Source: UBA1413 sp964552955 (GTDB lineage Bacteria > Bacteroidota > Bacteroidia > Bacteroidales > Prolixibacteraceae). From it: a DNA stretch of 64,000 bases. Location: contig CAZKIU010000008.1 of assembly GCA_964552955.1 (NCBI GenBank), positions 1 through 64,000 on the forward strand, read 5' to 3'. The position numbers and the translations under genes were made by a program. Shown in pieces: positions 40,701 to 49,502 of this stretch. Position 1 is the stretch's first letter, and each line of letters begins with the position of its first letter. The notes below the pieces were generated by a model. The model ran no database searches and had not been told where the DNA came from. It saw nothing but the letters and a program-made list of their open reading frames with translations.

Positions 40701-42650
40701 TTAGTTATATAATCCGGTTAACTGTCTCTTAATCTCGTCTTTGAGGAAGCCGGCAAAATCCATGATGGTCATGGTTCCTTTATCCCCCTCGCCCTGACGG
40801 CGTACGGCTACACTGCCGGTCTCCTCCTCTTTCTCACCCACAACGAGCAGATAAGGCACCCGTTTCAGTTCATTGTCACGTATCTTCCTGCCAATCTTTT
40901 CGTTACGGTCATCCACGACGGCGCGAATATCGGAAAAATTCAGCTCATCTGAAACTTTACGGGCATAATCGTTGAATTTTTCGCTGATGGGAAGCACCAC
41001 GACCTGTTCCGGGGTCAGCCAAAGAGGGAATTTCCCGGCGGTATGCTCGATCAGAACGGCTACGAACCGCTCCATGGATCCGAAGGGCGCCCGGTGGATC
41101 ATCACCGGCCGGTGCCGCTTGTCATCGGAGCCGATGTATTCCAGCTGGAACCTCTCCGGAAGATTATAGTCGACCTGGATGGTCCCCAGCTGCCAGTTGC
41201 GGCCCAGGGCATCCTTGATCATGAAGTCGAGCTTCGGACCATAAAACGCAGCCTCACCCAGTTCGGTCTTCGTCTTAAGTCCTTTCTCATCACACGCTTC
41301 CACGATGGCCCGCTCAGCCTTGTCCCAGTTTTCCGCTGTACCGATATACTTCTCGGGTTTATTGGGATCACGCAGGGAGATCTGGGCGGTATAGTCCTTG
41401 AAATCAAGGGCCTTGAAAATAATGAAAACAATGTCGATCACCTTTTTGAACTCCTCTTTGAGCTGATCGGGACGGCAGTAGATATGGGCATCGTCCTGGG
41501 TGAACCCCCTGACCCGGGTCAGACCGTGCAACTCTCCGCTCTGTTCGTAGCGGTATACCGTTCCGAATTCGGCCATCCGCACCGGGAGGTCCTTGTAAGA
41601 CCTGGGTTTGGTCTTATATATCTCACAATGGTGAGGGCAGTTCATGGGTTTAAGCATGTACTCCTCGCCTTCGGCCGGTGTTTTAATGACCTGGAAGGAG
41701 TCTTTGCCGTATTTCTCGTAATGGCCCGACGTCTTGTAAAGGTTCACATCGCCGATATGGGGGGTGATCACCTGGTCATAGCCGAAGTTCTTCTGAATTT
41801 TGCGCAAAAAATCCTCCAGGAGACCCCGCAGTTGAGCCCCTTTGGGCAGCCACAGGGGCAATCCCAGGCCTACCGCTTCGGAGAAAGCGAAGAGCTCCAT
41901 CTCTTTGCCGATCTTGCGGTGATCGCGCTTTTTAGCTTCCTCAATCATCACCAGGTACTCCTCCAGCAGCTTCTGCTTGGGAAAGGTAACCCCATAGACG
42001 CGGGTGAGCATCTTGTTTTTTTCGTTGCCCCTCCAATAGGCGCCGGCAATAGCGGTGAGCTTCACTGCTTTGATGAAACTGGTGTCGGGCAGATGGGGCC
42101 CGCGGCAGAGATCAGTGAAGTTGCCCTGGCTGTACAGGGTGATGGTGCCATCTTCCAGCTCGCTGATGAGTTCCAGCTTGAGCGGATCCCCCTTTTCAGT
42201 GAAAAAATGGAGGGCATCGGCCTTGGAAATAGCCTTGCGCACCACGGGCTGTTTATCCCGGGAGATCTCCATCATCCGTTTTTCGATTTTCTCCAGCTCT
42301 TTTTCCGACAACTGTTGACCACCGGGAAGATCAATGTCATAATAAAAACCATGGTCCACGGTGGGGCCGATGCCGAAGAGGGTTCCGGGGTAAAACTCCT
42401 CAATGGCCTGCGCCATAAGATGAGCCGAAGTATGCCAGAAGGTCTCCTTGCCCTCACGCTCTTCCCACGTGAAAAGCCGCACCGATGCATCACTATCGAT
42501 CGGACGGTTCAGATCCCAGACCTCCCCGTTCACCCCGGCAGCCAATACCTCCCGGGCCAACCGCCCTGATATGGACCCGGCTATCTCCAGTCCCGTCACC
42601 CCGGCATTGTATTCCCTGATACTTCCATCAGGTAAAGTTATCTTAATCAT
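40701..42650 (-). CDS. thrS: threonyl-tRNA synthetase
   Basis: Charges tRNA-Thr. The 649-residue protein has the TGS domain (MIKITLPDGSIREYNAG), the editing domain with HTSAHLMAQAI, and the class II catalytic core with CPHHCEIYKTKPRSYKDLP and RYEQSGELHGLTRVRGF. It also has the anticodon-binding domain near the end (VVVLPISEKFNDYA). I chose the ATG at 42650; an in-frame TTG six codons upstream is less likely. It is the first gene of the operon with infC, rpmI and rplT. The upstream region is shared with the divergent dipeptidyl peptidase gene. Confidence 0.97.
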   Translation of the reverse strand: MIKITLPDGSIREYNAGVTGLEIAGSISGRLAREVLAAGVNGEVWDLNRPIDSDASVRLFTWEEREGKETFWHTSAHLMAQAIEEFYPGTLFGIGPTVDHGFYYDIDLPGGQQLSEKELEKIEKRMMEISRDKQPVVRKAISKADALHFFTEKGDPLKLELISELEDGTITLYSQGNFTDLCRGPHLPDTSFIKAVKLTAIAGAYWRGNEKNKMLTRVYGVTFPKQKLLEEYLVMIEEAKKRDHRKIGKEMELFAFSEAVGLGLPLWLPKGAQLRGLLEDFLRKIQKNFGYDQVITPHIGDVNLYKTSGHYEKYGKDSFQVIKTPAEGEEYMLKPMNCPHHCEIYKTKPRSYKDLPVRMAEFGTVYRYEQSGELHGLTRVRGFTQDDAHIYCRPDQLKEEFKKVIDIVFIIFKALDFKDYTAQISLRDPNKPEKYIGTAENWDKAERAIVEACDEKGLKTKTELGEAAFYGPKLDFMIKDALGRNWQLGTIQVDYNLPERFQLEYIGSDDKRHRPVMIHRAPFGSMERFVAVLIEHTAGKFPLWLTPEQVVVLPISEKFNDYARKVSDELNFSDIRAVVDDRNEKIGRKIRDNELKRVPYLLVVGEKEEETGSVAVRRQGEGDKGTMTIMDFAGFLKDEIKRQLTGLYN

Positions 42651-42829
42651 CAGTATACTTCGCTTCAAATTTAAGTCCGCAAAGATAATACTTTCCTATA
42701 AAACAATAAGTCCAATCTCACGATTTTAATCGGAGTAATTAGGGGATTAACAGCGTTTTTCCTATTTTTTAATTTATTTTGCAGGAAGTGGTTCCCGAAG
42801 AGCCACGACAACCTTTAAAATCTGATGTC

Positions 42830-45022
42830 ATGAAGATCCAATCCTTTCTCCTCGCCCTGCTGATCCTGCTGATTTCTGCCTCTGGTGCAATAGCCCAGAA
42901 GAAGATCACCATGGAAGACCTGTTCAAATCCAGGACTTTCACCCAGAAACAGTTGCCGGGAATGCAGCCGGCGAAGGACGGCAATCACTACACCCTGATG
43001 GAAGAAGGCACGAAGATCGTCAAATACAATTACCTGACCGGCCAGAAAGTGGCGACACTTCTTGATCTTAAGGCCGTGGCTGATGCCCCCCTGAAGGGAT
43101 TCATGAGTTATGAACTGAGCGATGATGAAACGAAAATATTGCTGATGACCGAAATGGAGCCTATCTACCGGCACTCCTTCACGGCCAGTTATTATGTGTG
43201 GAATTCCGTCACACAGGAGCTTCTTCCCTTATCGGATAAGGGGAAGCAACAGTTGGCCACGTTTTCGCCCGATGGGGAACGGGTGGCCTTTGTGCGTGAC
43301 AACAACCTCTTCATCAAGAATCTGAAATTCGGCACGGAGACGCAGGTCACCACCGATGGGGAGAAAAACCGGATCATCAACGGCGCTCCCGACTGGGTGT
43401 ATGAGGAGGAGTTCGGTTTCAGCAAGGCTTTTGCCTGGTCACCCGACAGCCGTTTTCTGGCCTATATCCGCTTTGATGAGACGGCGGTCAAGGAGTTTAC
43501 CATGTCTCTTTTCAATGCTGCCGGCAACACCCCCGGAAAGGTGGAGTATCCCCGGCTCGAAACCTTCAAATATCCCCGTGCCGGGGAAGGCAACTCCCAG
43601 GTATCGGTGAAAATCTACGACGTGAAGGTGCGGTCTAACATCCTGGCTGCTACGGGCAAAGAGAGCGACATTTATATTCCACGGCTCCGCTGGGTCCCCG
43701 ACGCTTCCAACCTGGTGGTCATGCGCATGAACCGGCGCCAGAACCAGCTCGACCTTCTGCTGACCAACCCATATACCGGCGATACCCGGCCCCTGTATAC
43801 CGAGAAAAATGAGAAATATATAGACGAGAGTTTTTTCGACCACTTCACCTTCCTCGACAACGGGCAGTTCGTGGTCATCAGCGAACGCGATGGCTTTGCC
43901 CACCTCTACCTCCATGACAAAGAGGGCTTCGAACTGAAACAACTGACCAGCGGAAAGTACGACATCACCGATTTCTACGGTTTTGATCCCGTCCGGAAAC
44001 TCTTCTATTACCAGGCGGCTGCCGCGTCGCCCCTCCGGCGGGAAGTCTGCTTCGTGAGTGCCGACGGTAAAAAAAGAGGCCAGCTCTCGACCCTGGACGG
44101 TACCAACAGGGCCACCTTCAGCAGGAATTTCAACTACTACATCCATTATCATACGAGCAATACCACCCCGGCCCTGATCACCCTACACGACTGGAAGGGT
44201 AAACAGATCAGGGTGTTGGAGAGCAACGAAACCCTGAAATCCAAACTGGCGGAATATGCGATTCCTGCCAGGGAGTTCTTCACCTTCACCACTCCGGAAG
44301 GTGTTCAGCTCAACGGCTGGTTGATCAAACCCGCGGGATGGGATCCTTCAAAGAAGTATCCTGTAGTGATGACCCAGTATAGTGGTCCCAATTCACAACA
44401 GGTCACCGATAGCTGGAGCGTGGGATGGAACGAATACCTGGCCCAGGAGGGTTTTGGTGTGGTTTGCGTGGATCCCCGGGGTACCGGGGCCCGTGGCGAG
44501 GAGTTCCGGAAGGTCACCTACATGCAATTGGGCCGGTATGAGTCAGACGACATGGTGGAAGCAGCTCGCTACCTGGCCTCCCTGCCCTGGGTCGACGGCA
44601 GCCGCATCGCCATCTGGGGCTGGAGCTATGGCGGCTTTATGACGGCCCTGACCATGGCCAAGGGTGGAACACTCTTCAAGGCCGGCATTGCCGTAGCCCC
44701 TGTCACCAACTGGAGGTACTACGATAACATCTACACCGAAAGATACATGCGCAAACCCGAAGAAAACCCACAGGGCTATGACGACAACTCCCCCGTCACC
44801 CATGCCGCCAAAATTAAGGGCCGGTTGCTGCTGGTCCATGGCTCTGCCGACGATAATGTGCATGTACAGAATTCCATGTCCTTCGCCGAAGCTCTCGTGC
44901 AAGCCGGCGTCCCCTTCGACATGGCCATCTATACCGACCGGAATCATGGCATCAGAGGCGGCAATACCACCATCCACCTCTATTCCAAAATGGAGGAATT
45001 CCTCAAACAGCAGCTATTCTGA
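42830..45022 (+). CDS. dipeptidyl peptidase IV, S9B family, exported
   Basis: Serine exopeptidase that removes X-Pro or X-Ala dipeptides, acting in the periplasm or at the surface. From the ATG at 42830 the 730-residue protein has a signal peptide (about residues 1-23, ending IAQ), a beta-propeller domain, and an alpha/beta-hydrolase domain. DWVYEEEF is the family's glutamate motif for binding the N-terminal amine. The catalytic residues are Ser in GWSYGG, Asp in SADDNVH and His in RNHGI. The last codons and stop form the first unit of an 8-bp tandem array. It is divergent from thrS. Confidence 0.93.
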   Translation: MKIQSFLLALLILLISASGAIAQKKITMEDLFKSRTFTQKQLPGMQPAKDGNHYTLMEEGTKIVKYNYLTGQKVATLLDLKAVADAPLKGFMSYELSDDETKILLMTEMEPIYRHSFTASYYVWNSVTQELLPLSDKGKQQLATFSPDGERVAFVRDNNLFIKNLKFGTETQVTTDGEKNRIINGAPDWVYEEEFGFSKAFAWSPDSRFLAYIRFDETAVKEFTMSLFNAAGNTPGKVEYPRLETFKYPRAGEGNSQVSVKIYDVKVRSNILAATGKESDIYIPRLRWVPDASNLVVMRMNRRQNQLDLLLTNPYTGDTRPLYTEKNEKYIDESFFDHFTFLDNGQFVVISERDGFAHLYLHDKEGFELKQLTSGKYDITDFYGFDPVRKLFYYQAAAASPLRREVCFVSADGKKRGQLSTLDGTNRATFSRNFNYYIHYHTSNTTPALITLHDWKGKQIRVLESNETLKSKLAEYAIPAREFFTFTTPEGVQLNGWLIKPAGWDPSKKYPVVMTQYSGPNSQQVTDSWSVGWNEYLAQEGFGVVCVDPRGTGARGEEFRKVTYMQLGRYESDDMVEAARYLASLPWVDGSRIAIWGWSYGGFMTALTMAKGGTLFKAGIAVAPVTNWRYYDNIYTERYMRKPEENPQGYDDNSPVTHAAKIKGRLLLVHGSADDNVHVQNSMSFAEALVQAGVPFDMAIYTDRNHGIRGGNTTIHLYSKMEEFLKQQLF

Positions 45023-45054
45023 TATTCTGATATTCTGATATTCTGATATTCTGA
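45015..45054. repeat. 8-bp tandem array TATTCTGA, five units, starting inside the peptidase stop
   Basis: Five perfect copies of TATTCTGA. The first copy contains the final Phe codon and TGA stop of the dipeptidyl peptidase gene (45020-45022). Confidence 0.9.
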
Positions 45055-45061
45055 CCTTCCA

Positions 45062-45181
45062 GACTCAAGATTCCAGATTCAGGATTCCAGACTCAAGATT
45101 CCAGATTCCAGATTCAAGATTCCAGATTCAAGATTCCAGATTCCAGATTTCCACATTCAGGATTCAAGACTCAAGACTCCA
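45062..45181. repeat. 7-bp tandem array (GATTCCA/GATTCAA/GACTCAA)
   Basis: About 17 heptamers in register between two convergent genes. The right end encodes, on the minus strand, the last residues of the amidase (GVLSLES) and its stop codon at 45157-45159. The same heptamer family is found at 9640 and 57328. Confidence 0.92.
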
Positions 45182-45933
45182 AAGCGATCTTTGTCATTCA
45201 GAACTGGAAATTTATCCCTGAAGGCCTGAAGTTCCTCCAGGCTGAGAGAGAAGGTGTGGACGGACTCCTTATCACCCATGAGGGTAGTATCGCCTTTGGG
45301 GGTGATCATCATGGAATCGCCCAGATAGTGGAGCCCCATGCCGTCGGAGCCTACCCTGTTAACAGCCAGGCAGTAGCATTGGTTTTCGATGGCCCGTGCC
45401 AGGGGAAGGGCTTTCCACACATGATGGCGGGCCGCAGGCCAGTTGGCCACATAGATCAACAGGTCATAACCGTCGTGGTTGCGGCTCCACACCGGGAAAC
45501 GGAGGTCATAGCAGATGAGCAGCCTGATGTTCCATCCTTTCCAGGTCACGGTGACCCGTTGTTGGCCCGGGGTGAAATGGAGCGGTTCACCCCCCATGGT
45601 AAAGAGATGTCTTTTATCATACCAGAGGGGGCCCTGACCGGGAGCCGCCCACACCAACCGGTTGAAATAGCAGCCATTATCCCTGATGATCAGACTTCCG
45701 GCCAGAACGGCCTGGCATTCCTCCGCCTTTTTACGCATCCAGGTCACCGTCGGGCCGTCCATCTCTTCGGCCAGCAAGGCTGAAGACATGGTGAAGCCTG
45801 TAGTGAACATCTCGGGAAGCAGGATCACGTCGGTATTCCCCGCCATCTCTATCAACCGGGATATATGCTCCCTGTTGGCGGCCGGGTTCTCCCAGGCCAG
45901 CGAAGGCTGCACCACGGTAACCCTGAGTCCCAT
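45157..45933 (-). CDS. nitrilase-family amidase, omega-amidase type
   Basis: Carbon-nitrogen hydrolase; YafV-like relatives deamidate 2-oxoglutaramate or 2-oxosuccinamate in transamination repair. The 258-residue protein shows the E-K-C triad: Glu41 in LLPEMF, Lys107 in YDKRHLF and Cys141 in LLICYDLRFP. A GDSMMITPKGD motif follows. The C-terminal five or six residues come from the heptamer array, so the natural end of the gene may have been rewritten by repeat growth. It is the third gene of a tight minus-strand run with the acyltransferase (1-base gap). Confidence 0.9.
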   Translation of the reverse strand: MGLRVTVVQPSLAWENPAANREHISRLIEMAGNTDVILLPEMFTTGFTMSSALLAEEMDGPTVTWMRKKAEECQAVLAGSLIIRDNGCYFNRLVWAAPGQGPLWYDKRHLFTMGGEPLHFTPGQQRVTVTWKGWNIRLLICYDLRFPVWSRNHDGYDLLIYVANWPAARHHVWKALPLARAIENQCYCLAVNRVGSDGMGLHYLGDSMMITPKGDTTLMGDKESVHTFSLSLEELQAFRDKFPVLNDKDRFGVLSLES

Positions 45934-45934
45934 A

Positions 45935-46489
45935 TCAGTAGTCGGTATTGAATAATTCGGGATACTTGCCTTTCACCCCCAGCTCACGGTAATAATCCTT
46001 CATCCGGCGGATGTCTGCATCCGCATCGCTGGTGAGCTCCAGGGTCTGATACCAGCCGATTTCCTTGCGGCCCCAGTCGAAGAAACCCAGGTATACTTTA
46101 GCCCCCGTAGCCCTGGCAATCGCATGAAAACCAGCCTTCCACCGTTTGGTGCGCTTGCGGGTCCCTTCAGGCGTGATCGCCAGATGAAACTTCTCATGTT
46201 TATTGAATTCGTCGATGATCTGTTTGACCACGGAGGCCCCATGGGACCGGTCAACTGGGATGGCCCCCGACTGCCGGAGCAACCACCCCAGAGGCCAGAA
46301 AAACATCTCTTTCTTGATCACGGTATGGGCTACACCGCCTACCGAAGTGTAATAGAGCCAGGAAATCACATAATCCCAGATGCTGGTGTGCGGAGCACCA
46401 ATGATGATCGCCTTAGGATCGGGCATTTCTCCGGCCATGGCTTTCCATCCCCACAATCTCATGATCACTTTACATATATTCTGCCTCAT
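45935..46489 (-). CDS. 1-acyl-glycerol-3-phosphate acyltransferase-like protein
   Basis: Membrane-associated acyltransferase of the PlsC superfamily, 184 residues, which is short but usual for the Bacteroidota subgroup. The HX4D motif is seen as HTSIWD (His34, Asp39), and the acceptor-binding motif as TPEGTRKRTKRWK near residue 107. A hydrophobic stretch lies at about residues 40-80. It is set 1 base from the amidase gene and 3 bases from the B3/4 gene, so all three are probably one transcript. The acceptor is unknown. Confidence 0.85.
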   Translation of the reverse strand: MRQNICKVIMRLWGWKAMAGEMPDPKAIIIGAPHTSIWDYVISWLYYTSVGGVAHTVIKKEMFFWPLGWLLRQSGAIPVDRSHGASVVKQIIDEFNKHEKFHLAITPEGTRKRTKRWKAGFHAIARATGAKVYLGFFDWGRKEIGWYQTLELTSDADADIRRMKDYYRELGVKGKYPELFNTDY

Positions 46490-46492
46490 AGC

Positions 46493-47158
46493 TTAATCTA
46501 CTAATTGAATTTCTACATTTTGTGTCCCGGCAAACGCTTTCAGCCAGTTCACGGCTTGTTGACCTGCAGCTTCCAAGTCAGCCGATGATCCGAAATCGAT
46601 GAACACCATCAGGAAACGCCGGGTGGAAGGCGTCACCCGGGTACGCTCCGAATCACTCGTGGGGGATCCGAAGGGCCCGCGCCGATCCCGGAAAACAGGC
46701 AATCCTTCGATGTTGAACTCCCCCCTGCCGATCGCCTGATAGGGCTCCCCTGCCCTGCCAATGCCAAACTCCACCTCCCCCCCGAGGGCCGCTGCATCAT
46801 AACCCCCTATCGAAAAGCCGGAGGTGATGGAGACCAGGTTGAGCAAGTCGACCACATTGCTGATCCGGTATAGCGCTTCACCCCTGACCACCCGGCGCAG
46901 GAGCGCCTCCGCCGACAGCCGGTACCGCGCAGGATCCTTACCCACACGCCGGTAAGCCGCCCGGGAGGCCCTGATGGCCGGCAGGGTGCTGATCTCCTCC
47001 GTCTTCAGCGTTCCACGCAACGCCAGACATCGCTCATCCATCAACGCCAACAATCCCTCCGGAGAATCCCCGGTGACCACATCACACTCCAGACACAACA
47101 GCCTGATCCCCGGCACCTTGCCCCTGAGCTCCTCCGATATCGATATGGCAGACATCAT
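46493..47158 (-). CDS. stand-alone B3/4 (tRNA synthetase editing-like) domain protein
   Basis: A 221-residue protein made up of the B3/B4 domain of phenylalanyl-tRNA synthetase beta subunit (RASRAAYRRVGKDPARYRLSAE..., NVVDLLNLVS, GSPTSDSERT). Free-standing proteins of this type may hydrolyse mischarged tRNA or bind RNA, but are mostly uncharacterised. No synthetase is adjacent. It heads the run with the acyltransferase and amidase. The start at 47158 follows a terminator, so a promoter should lie in the short gap 47159-47178 or further upstream. Confidence 0.82.
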   Translation of the reverse strand: MMSAISISEELRGKVPGIRLLCLECDVVTGDSPEGLLALMDERCLALRGTLKTEEISTLPAIRASRAAYRRVGKDPARYRLSAEALLRRVVRGEALYRISNVVDLLNLVSITSGFSIGGYDAAALGGEVEFGIGRAGEPYQAIGRGEFNIEGLPVFRDRRGPFGSPTSDSERTRVTPSTRRFLMVFIDFGSSADLEAAGQQAVNWLKAFAGTQNVEIQLVD

Positions 47159-47178
47159 CCTTCCCCGTTTCTTCTAAC

Positions 47179-47205
47179 AAAAAACAGGCGCGAAGCCTGT
47201 TTTTT
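47179..47205 (-). terminator. strong hairpin terminator downstream of the DUF2795 gene
   Basis: Perfect 11-bp inverted repeat AAAAAACAGGC/GCCTGTTTTTT (47179-47189, 47195-47205) with a five-base loop. Six T follow on either strand, so it could act in both directions. It closes the DUF2795 transcript 9 bases after the stop. Confidence 0.9.
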
Positions 47206-47213
47206 CTATTCTG

Positions 47214-47435
47214 TTAATACTCATCCTCATTGAAAAAAAAGTCATCCTTGCTGGGATAATCAGGCCAGATGTCCTCAATACTCTCATACACTTCGCCCTC
47301 ATCTTCAATCTCCTGAAGATTCTCTATTACTTCCAGAGGAGCCCCCGAACGAATGGCAAAATCAATCAATTCGTCCTTGGTGGCTGGCCAGGGTGCATCC
47401 TCCAGTTTAGATGCCAATTCGAGTGTCCAATACAT
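47214..47435 (-). CDS. DUF2795 small acidic protein
   Basis: A 73-residue, strongly acidic protein, MYWTLELASKLEDAPWPATK at the start and DIWPDYPSKDDFFFNEDEY at the end. It belongs to DUF2795, which is highly conserved in Bacteroidota and of unknown function. The gene is complete and monocistronic, with a terminator right behind it. No signal peptide or membrane helix is present. Confidence 0.9.
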   Translation of the reverse strand: MYWTLELASKLEDAPWPATKDELIDFAIRSGAPLEVIENLQEIEDEGEVYESIEDIWPDYPSKDDFFFNEDEY

Positions 47436-47554
47436 AATCGTTGATTATTAAGGTGTTACAATTGTCCTGTTTGAAAATTTCCGCGAATATAACAAAATTA
47501 TAATAACGCTGGTTATGTATACCACCTATTATTAAACATTTTCAAACGAATGAT

Positions 47555-48856
47555 TCATTCACCCGAATAATACGATTTCTTGAATTCGATGTATTCCTGA
47601 ATAATAAACTCTTTTACAGGGGGCCAGAGCAGGACGGCATCGCCCTCGACCTGGAAAACCTTTCCATGGTTCTTGCCGTTGGCTTTATTCATCTGGGCGA
47701 AATTGACCGCGAAGTTTTTCACGTCGCCGCAACTGTCGGCAAGCTGGCGCAAGGAGACCTTCTCATCCTTTTCGAACATCTCCATGTAACGGATCAGGAT
47801 CTTACTGTTGTTTTGTCCGGGTTTCTGAAACCATTTGGGAACACGGCTTTTCACCTTGGTCACTTCCTGTTCTTCCAGGAATTCCTCTCCCCCTCCGGCA
47901 ACCTCAGGCTCTGGTTCAGGCGCACCGGCATCTTCCGGGGAGGTTATTTCAGCCACAGGAGGGTTGAAGGTCATGGGAACTTGCTGCTCAGTAAGGCTTG
48001 TTTTGATTCTTATTCTTTTCCGCGGCGTGGTGCGCAGGCTGGCCTGCGACGCATCAGCCTCCCAGGGTGCGGCAGGACTTTCTTCATAACGCTCCCCTCC
48101 GGAATCCCGGACCGGGGTGGCCATCATCGTTTCTTCCGCCGCTTTCGCCTTGATGGGACGAGGCTTGGCCTGTTTTGTGCTTGCCGGGGTCTCCCGAAAA
48201 GAAGATTCCTCCCTGCGGTTCTCCTCCTCTTCATTCAGATCGGAGGCATATACGGTCAACAACTTGAACGAGCGGAGAAACAGCTCACTGGTGTCAAACT
48301 GGTCCTGTGCGCTGTCAAGGGTCTGCATCATCACCTGGTCGCGGAAACTCTCATTCGACAAATATTTGAAGGTGACCTCTTCAGAACTGAAATCGTTTTC
48401 CAGGATCCGGAAATAATCCTGGAGGACCTCCTCAGTAGCCCCGGTCACCTTGGGTGAACAATACACAAGGACATGCCTGTATCCCGGGAAATAGCAGATC
48501 AGGGAAAGGTAAGCCCTGAGCAGGTTCTTGATGACCCGGTTGCGGGTATCGGTGCGGGACCCGAAATTAATACCCAGTTCATGAAACGTGATATTAACCG
48601 CATAAATGGTTTTGTCATGGGTATAGCCCATGACGTCCACTTCGGTCTGCGTTACCGTCTGTTCAAAACCGGTTTTAAAAATTTCGGTAAACGCCTTATG
48701 GCGTTGAATCCTGTCGAATTCCCTGCGGGCCAGGCCCATTTCCGTCTCCCCGATGGGCCAGTTTCCCGAGGGCTTCCAGTTCTGCTGAACGATGCAACAC
48801 CCCATGACGTGTCTCAGATAGCTGTTTACCAGTGATTCTCCAATGTCAATCTTCAT
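47555..48856 (-). CDS. uncharacterised protein with nuclease-like N-terminus and disordered linker
   Basis: From the ATG at 48856 it has 433 residues. The N-terminal 190 residues (MKIDIGESLVNSYLRHVMGC; TEVDVMGYTHDKTIYAVNITFHE) resemble a family with a restriction-endonuclease-like fold. The expected E-x-K-type motif reads VNITFHE, so catalytic residues are doubtful. Residues about 210-340 are charged, Pro/Glu/Thr-rich and probably disordered. The last 90 residues (ILIRYMEMFEKDEKVSLRQLAD...) form a second small domain. No defence genes are adjacent; it lies alone between DUF2795 and pduO. The function is unknown. Confidence 0.7.
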   Translation of the reverse strand: MKIDIGESLVNSYLRHVMGCCIVQQNWKPSGNWPIGETEMGLARREFDRIQRHKAFTEIFKTGFEQTVTQTEVDVMGYTHDKTIYAVNITFHELGINFGSRTDTRNRVIKNLLRAYLSLICYFPGYRHVLVYCSPKVTGATEEVLQDYFRILENDFSSEEVTFKYLSNESFRDQVMMQTLDSAQDQFDTSELFLRSFKLLTVYASDLNEEEENRREESSFRETPASTKQAKPRPIKAKAAEETMMATPVRDSGGERYEESPAAPWEADASQASLRTTPRKRIRIKTSLTEQQVPMTFNPPVAEITSPEDAGAPEPEPEVAGGGEEFLEEQEVTKVKSRVPKWFQKPGQNNSKILIRYMEMFEKDEKVSLRQLADSCGDVKNFAVNFAQMNKANGKNHGKVFQVEGDAVLLWPPVKEFIIQEYIEFKKSYYSGE

Positions 48857-48936
48857 GTTTTTCACTTTTCGCCGGCCCGCCTCCCCGATAGCAGGAAACG
48901 ACAACGGCTTGGTTATCTCGGTTTTCTATTTATCTC

Positions 48937-49497
48937 CTATTTCCGTCCTGAAATCCAGGGAATCTCGGCCACCCCATGATCGGCAGCCAGTTTTCTGGCC
49001 AGCACAAACAGGTAATCTGAAAGCCTGTTGATGTAATGGAGGAGGGCTGCATCCACTTCACTGGATTCAGCAAGCCTGACCATATTCCGTTCGGCACGCC
49101 GGCAGACCGTCCGGGCAATATGACAATAACTGACCAGGAGTGATCCCCCCGGAAGGATGAAATGGTTCAGGGGAACGAGAGCGGTCTCATAGGCATCGAT
49201 GGCCTTCTCCAACAGCGTGATCTCTTCCGGAGTCACTACCAGCTGACCGGTAATGGCGGCCCCCTTTTCATCGGAAGCCAGCTTGGAAGCCATAATAAAT
49301 AGATTGTGCTGCACCCTGAGCAGGAGATCCTTCACCTCCTGATCCTCTGACTGGGCACAAACCAGTCCCACCCAGGAATTCAATTCATCTACGGTTCCAT
49401 AGGCGTCGAGCCTCAGTGCACTCTTCCTGACCCGGCTTCCCCCCACCAGTCCGGTGGTCCCGTCATCACCCGTTTTGGTATAGATCTTAAAATCCAT
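48937..49497 (-). CDS. ATP:cob(I)alamin adenosyltransferase, PduO type
   Basis: Makes adenosylcobalamin, the cofactor of methylmalonyl-CoA mutase in succinate-propionate metabolism. The 186-residue protein has the N-terminal ATP motif KTGDDGTTGLVGGSRV and the late RTVCRRAERNMVRL region of PduO-type enzymes. It follows the ABC ATPase gene by 5 bases on the same strand. The length is normal and no defect is visible. Confidence 0.93.
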   Translation of the reverse strand: MDFKIYTKTGDDGTTGLVGGSRVRKSALRLDAYGTVDELNSWVGLVCAQSEDQEVKDLLLRVQHNLFIMASKLASDEKGAAITGQLVVTPEEITLLEKAIDAYETALVPLNHFILPGGSLLVSYCHIARTVCRRAERNMVRLAESSEVDAALLHYINRLSDYLFVLARKLAADHGVAEIPWISGRK

Positions 49498-49502
49498 GGT
49501 GG

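Noticed and set aside
41043..42569. 508-codon open frame antisense to thrS
   Set aside because: Shadow of a GC-rich gene on the other strand; the thrS protein is fully recognisable and the antisense product is not.
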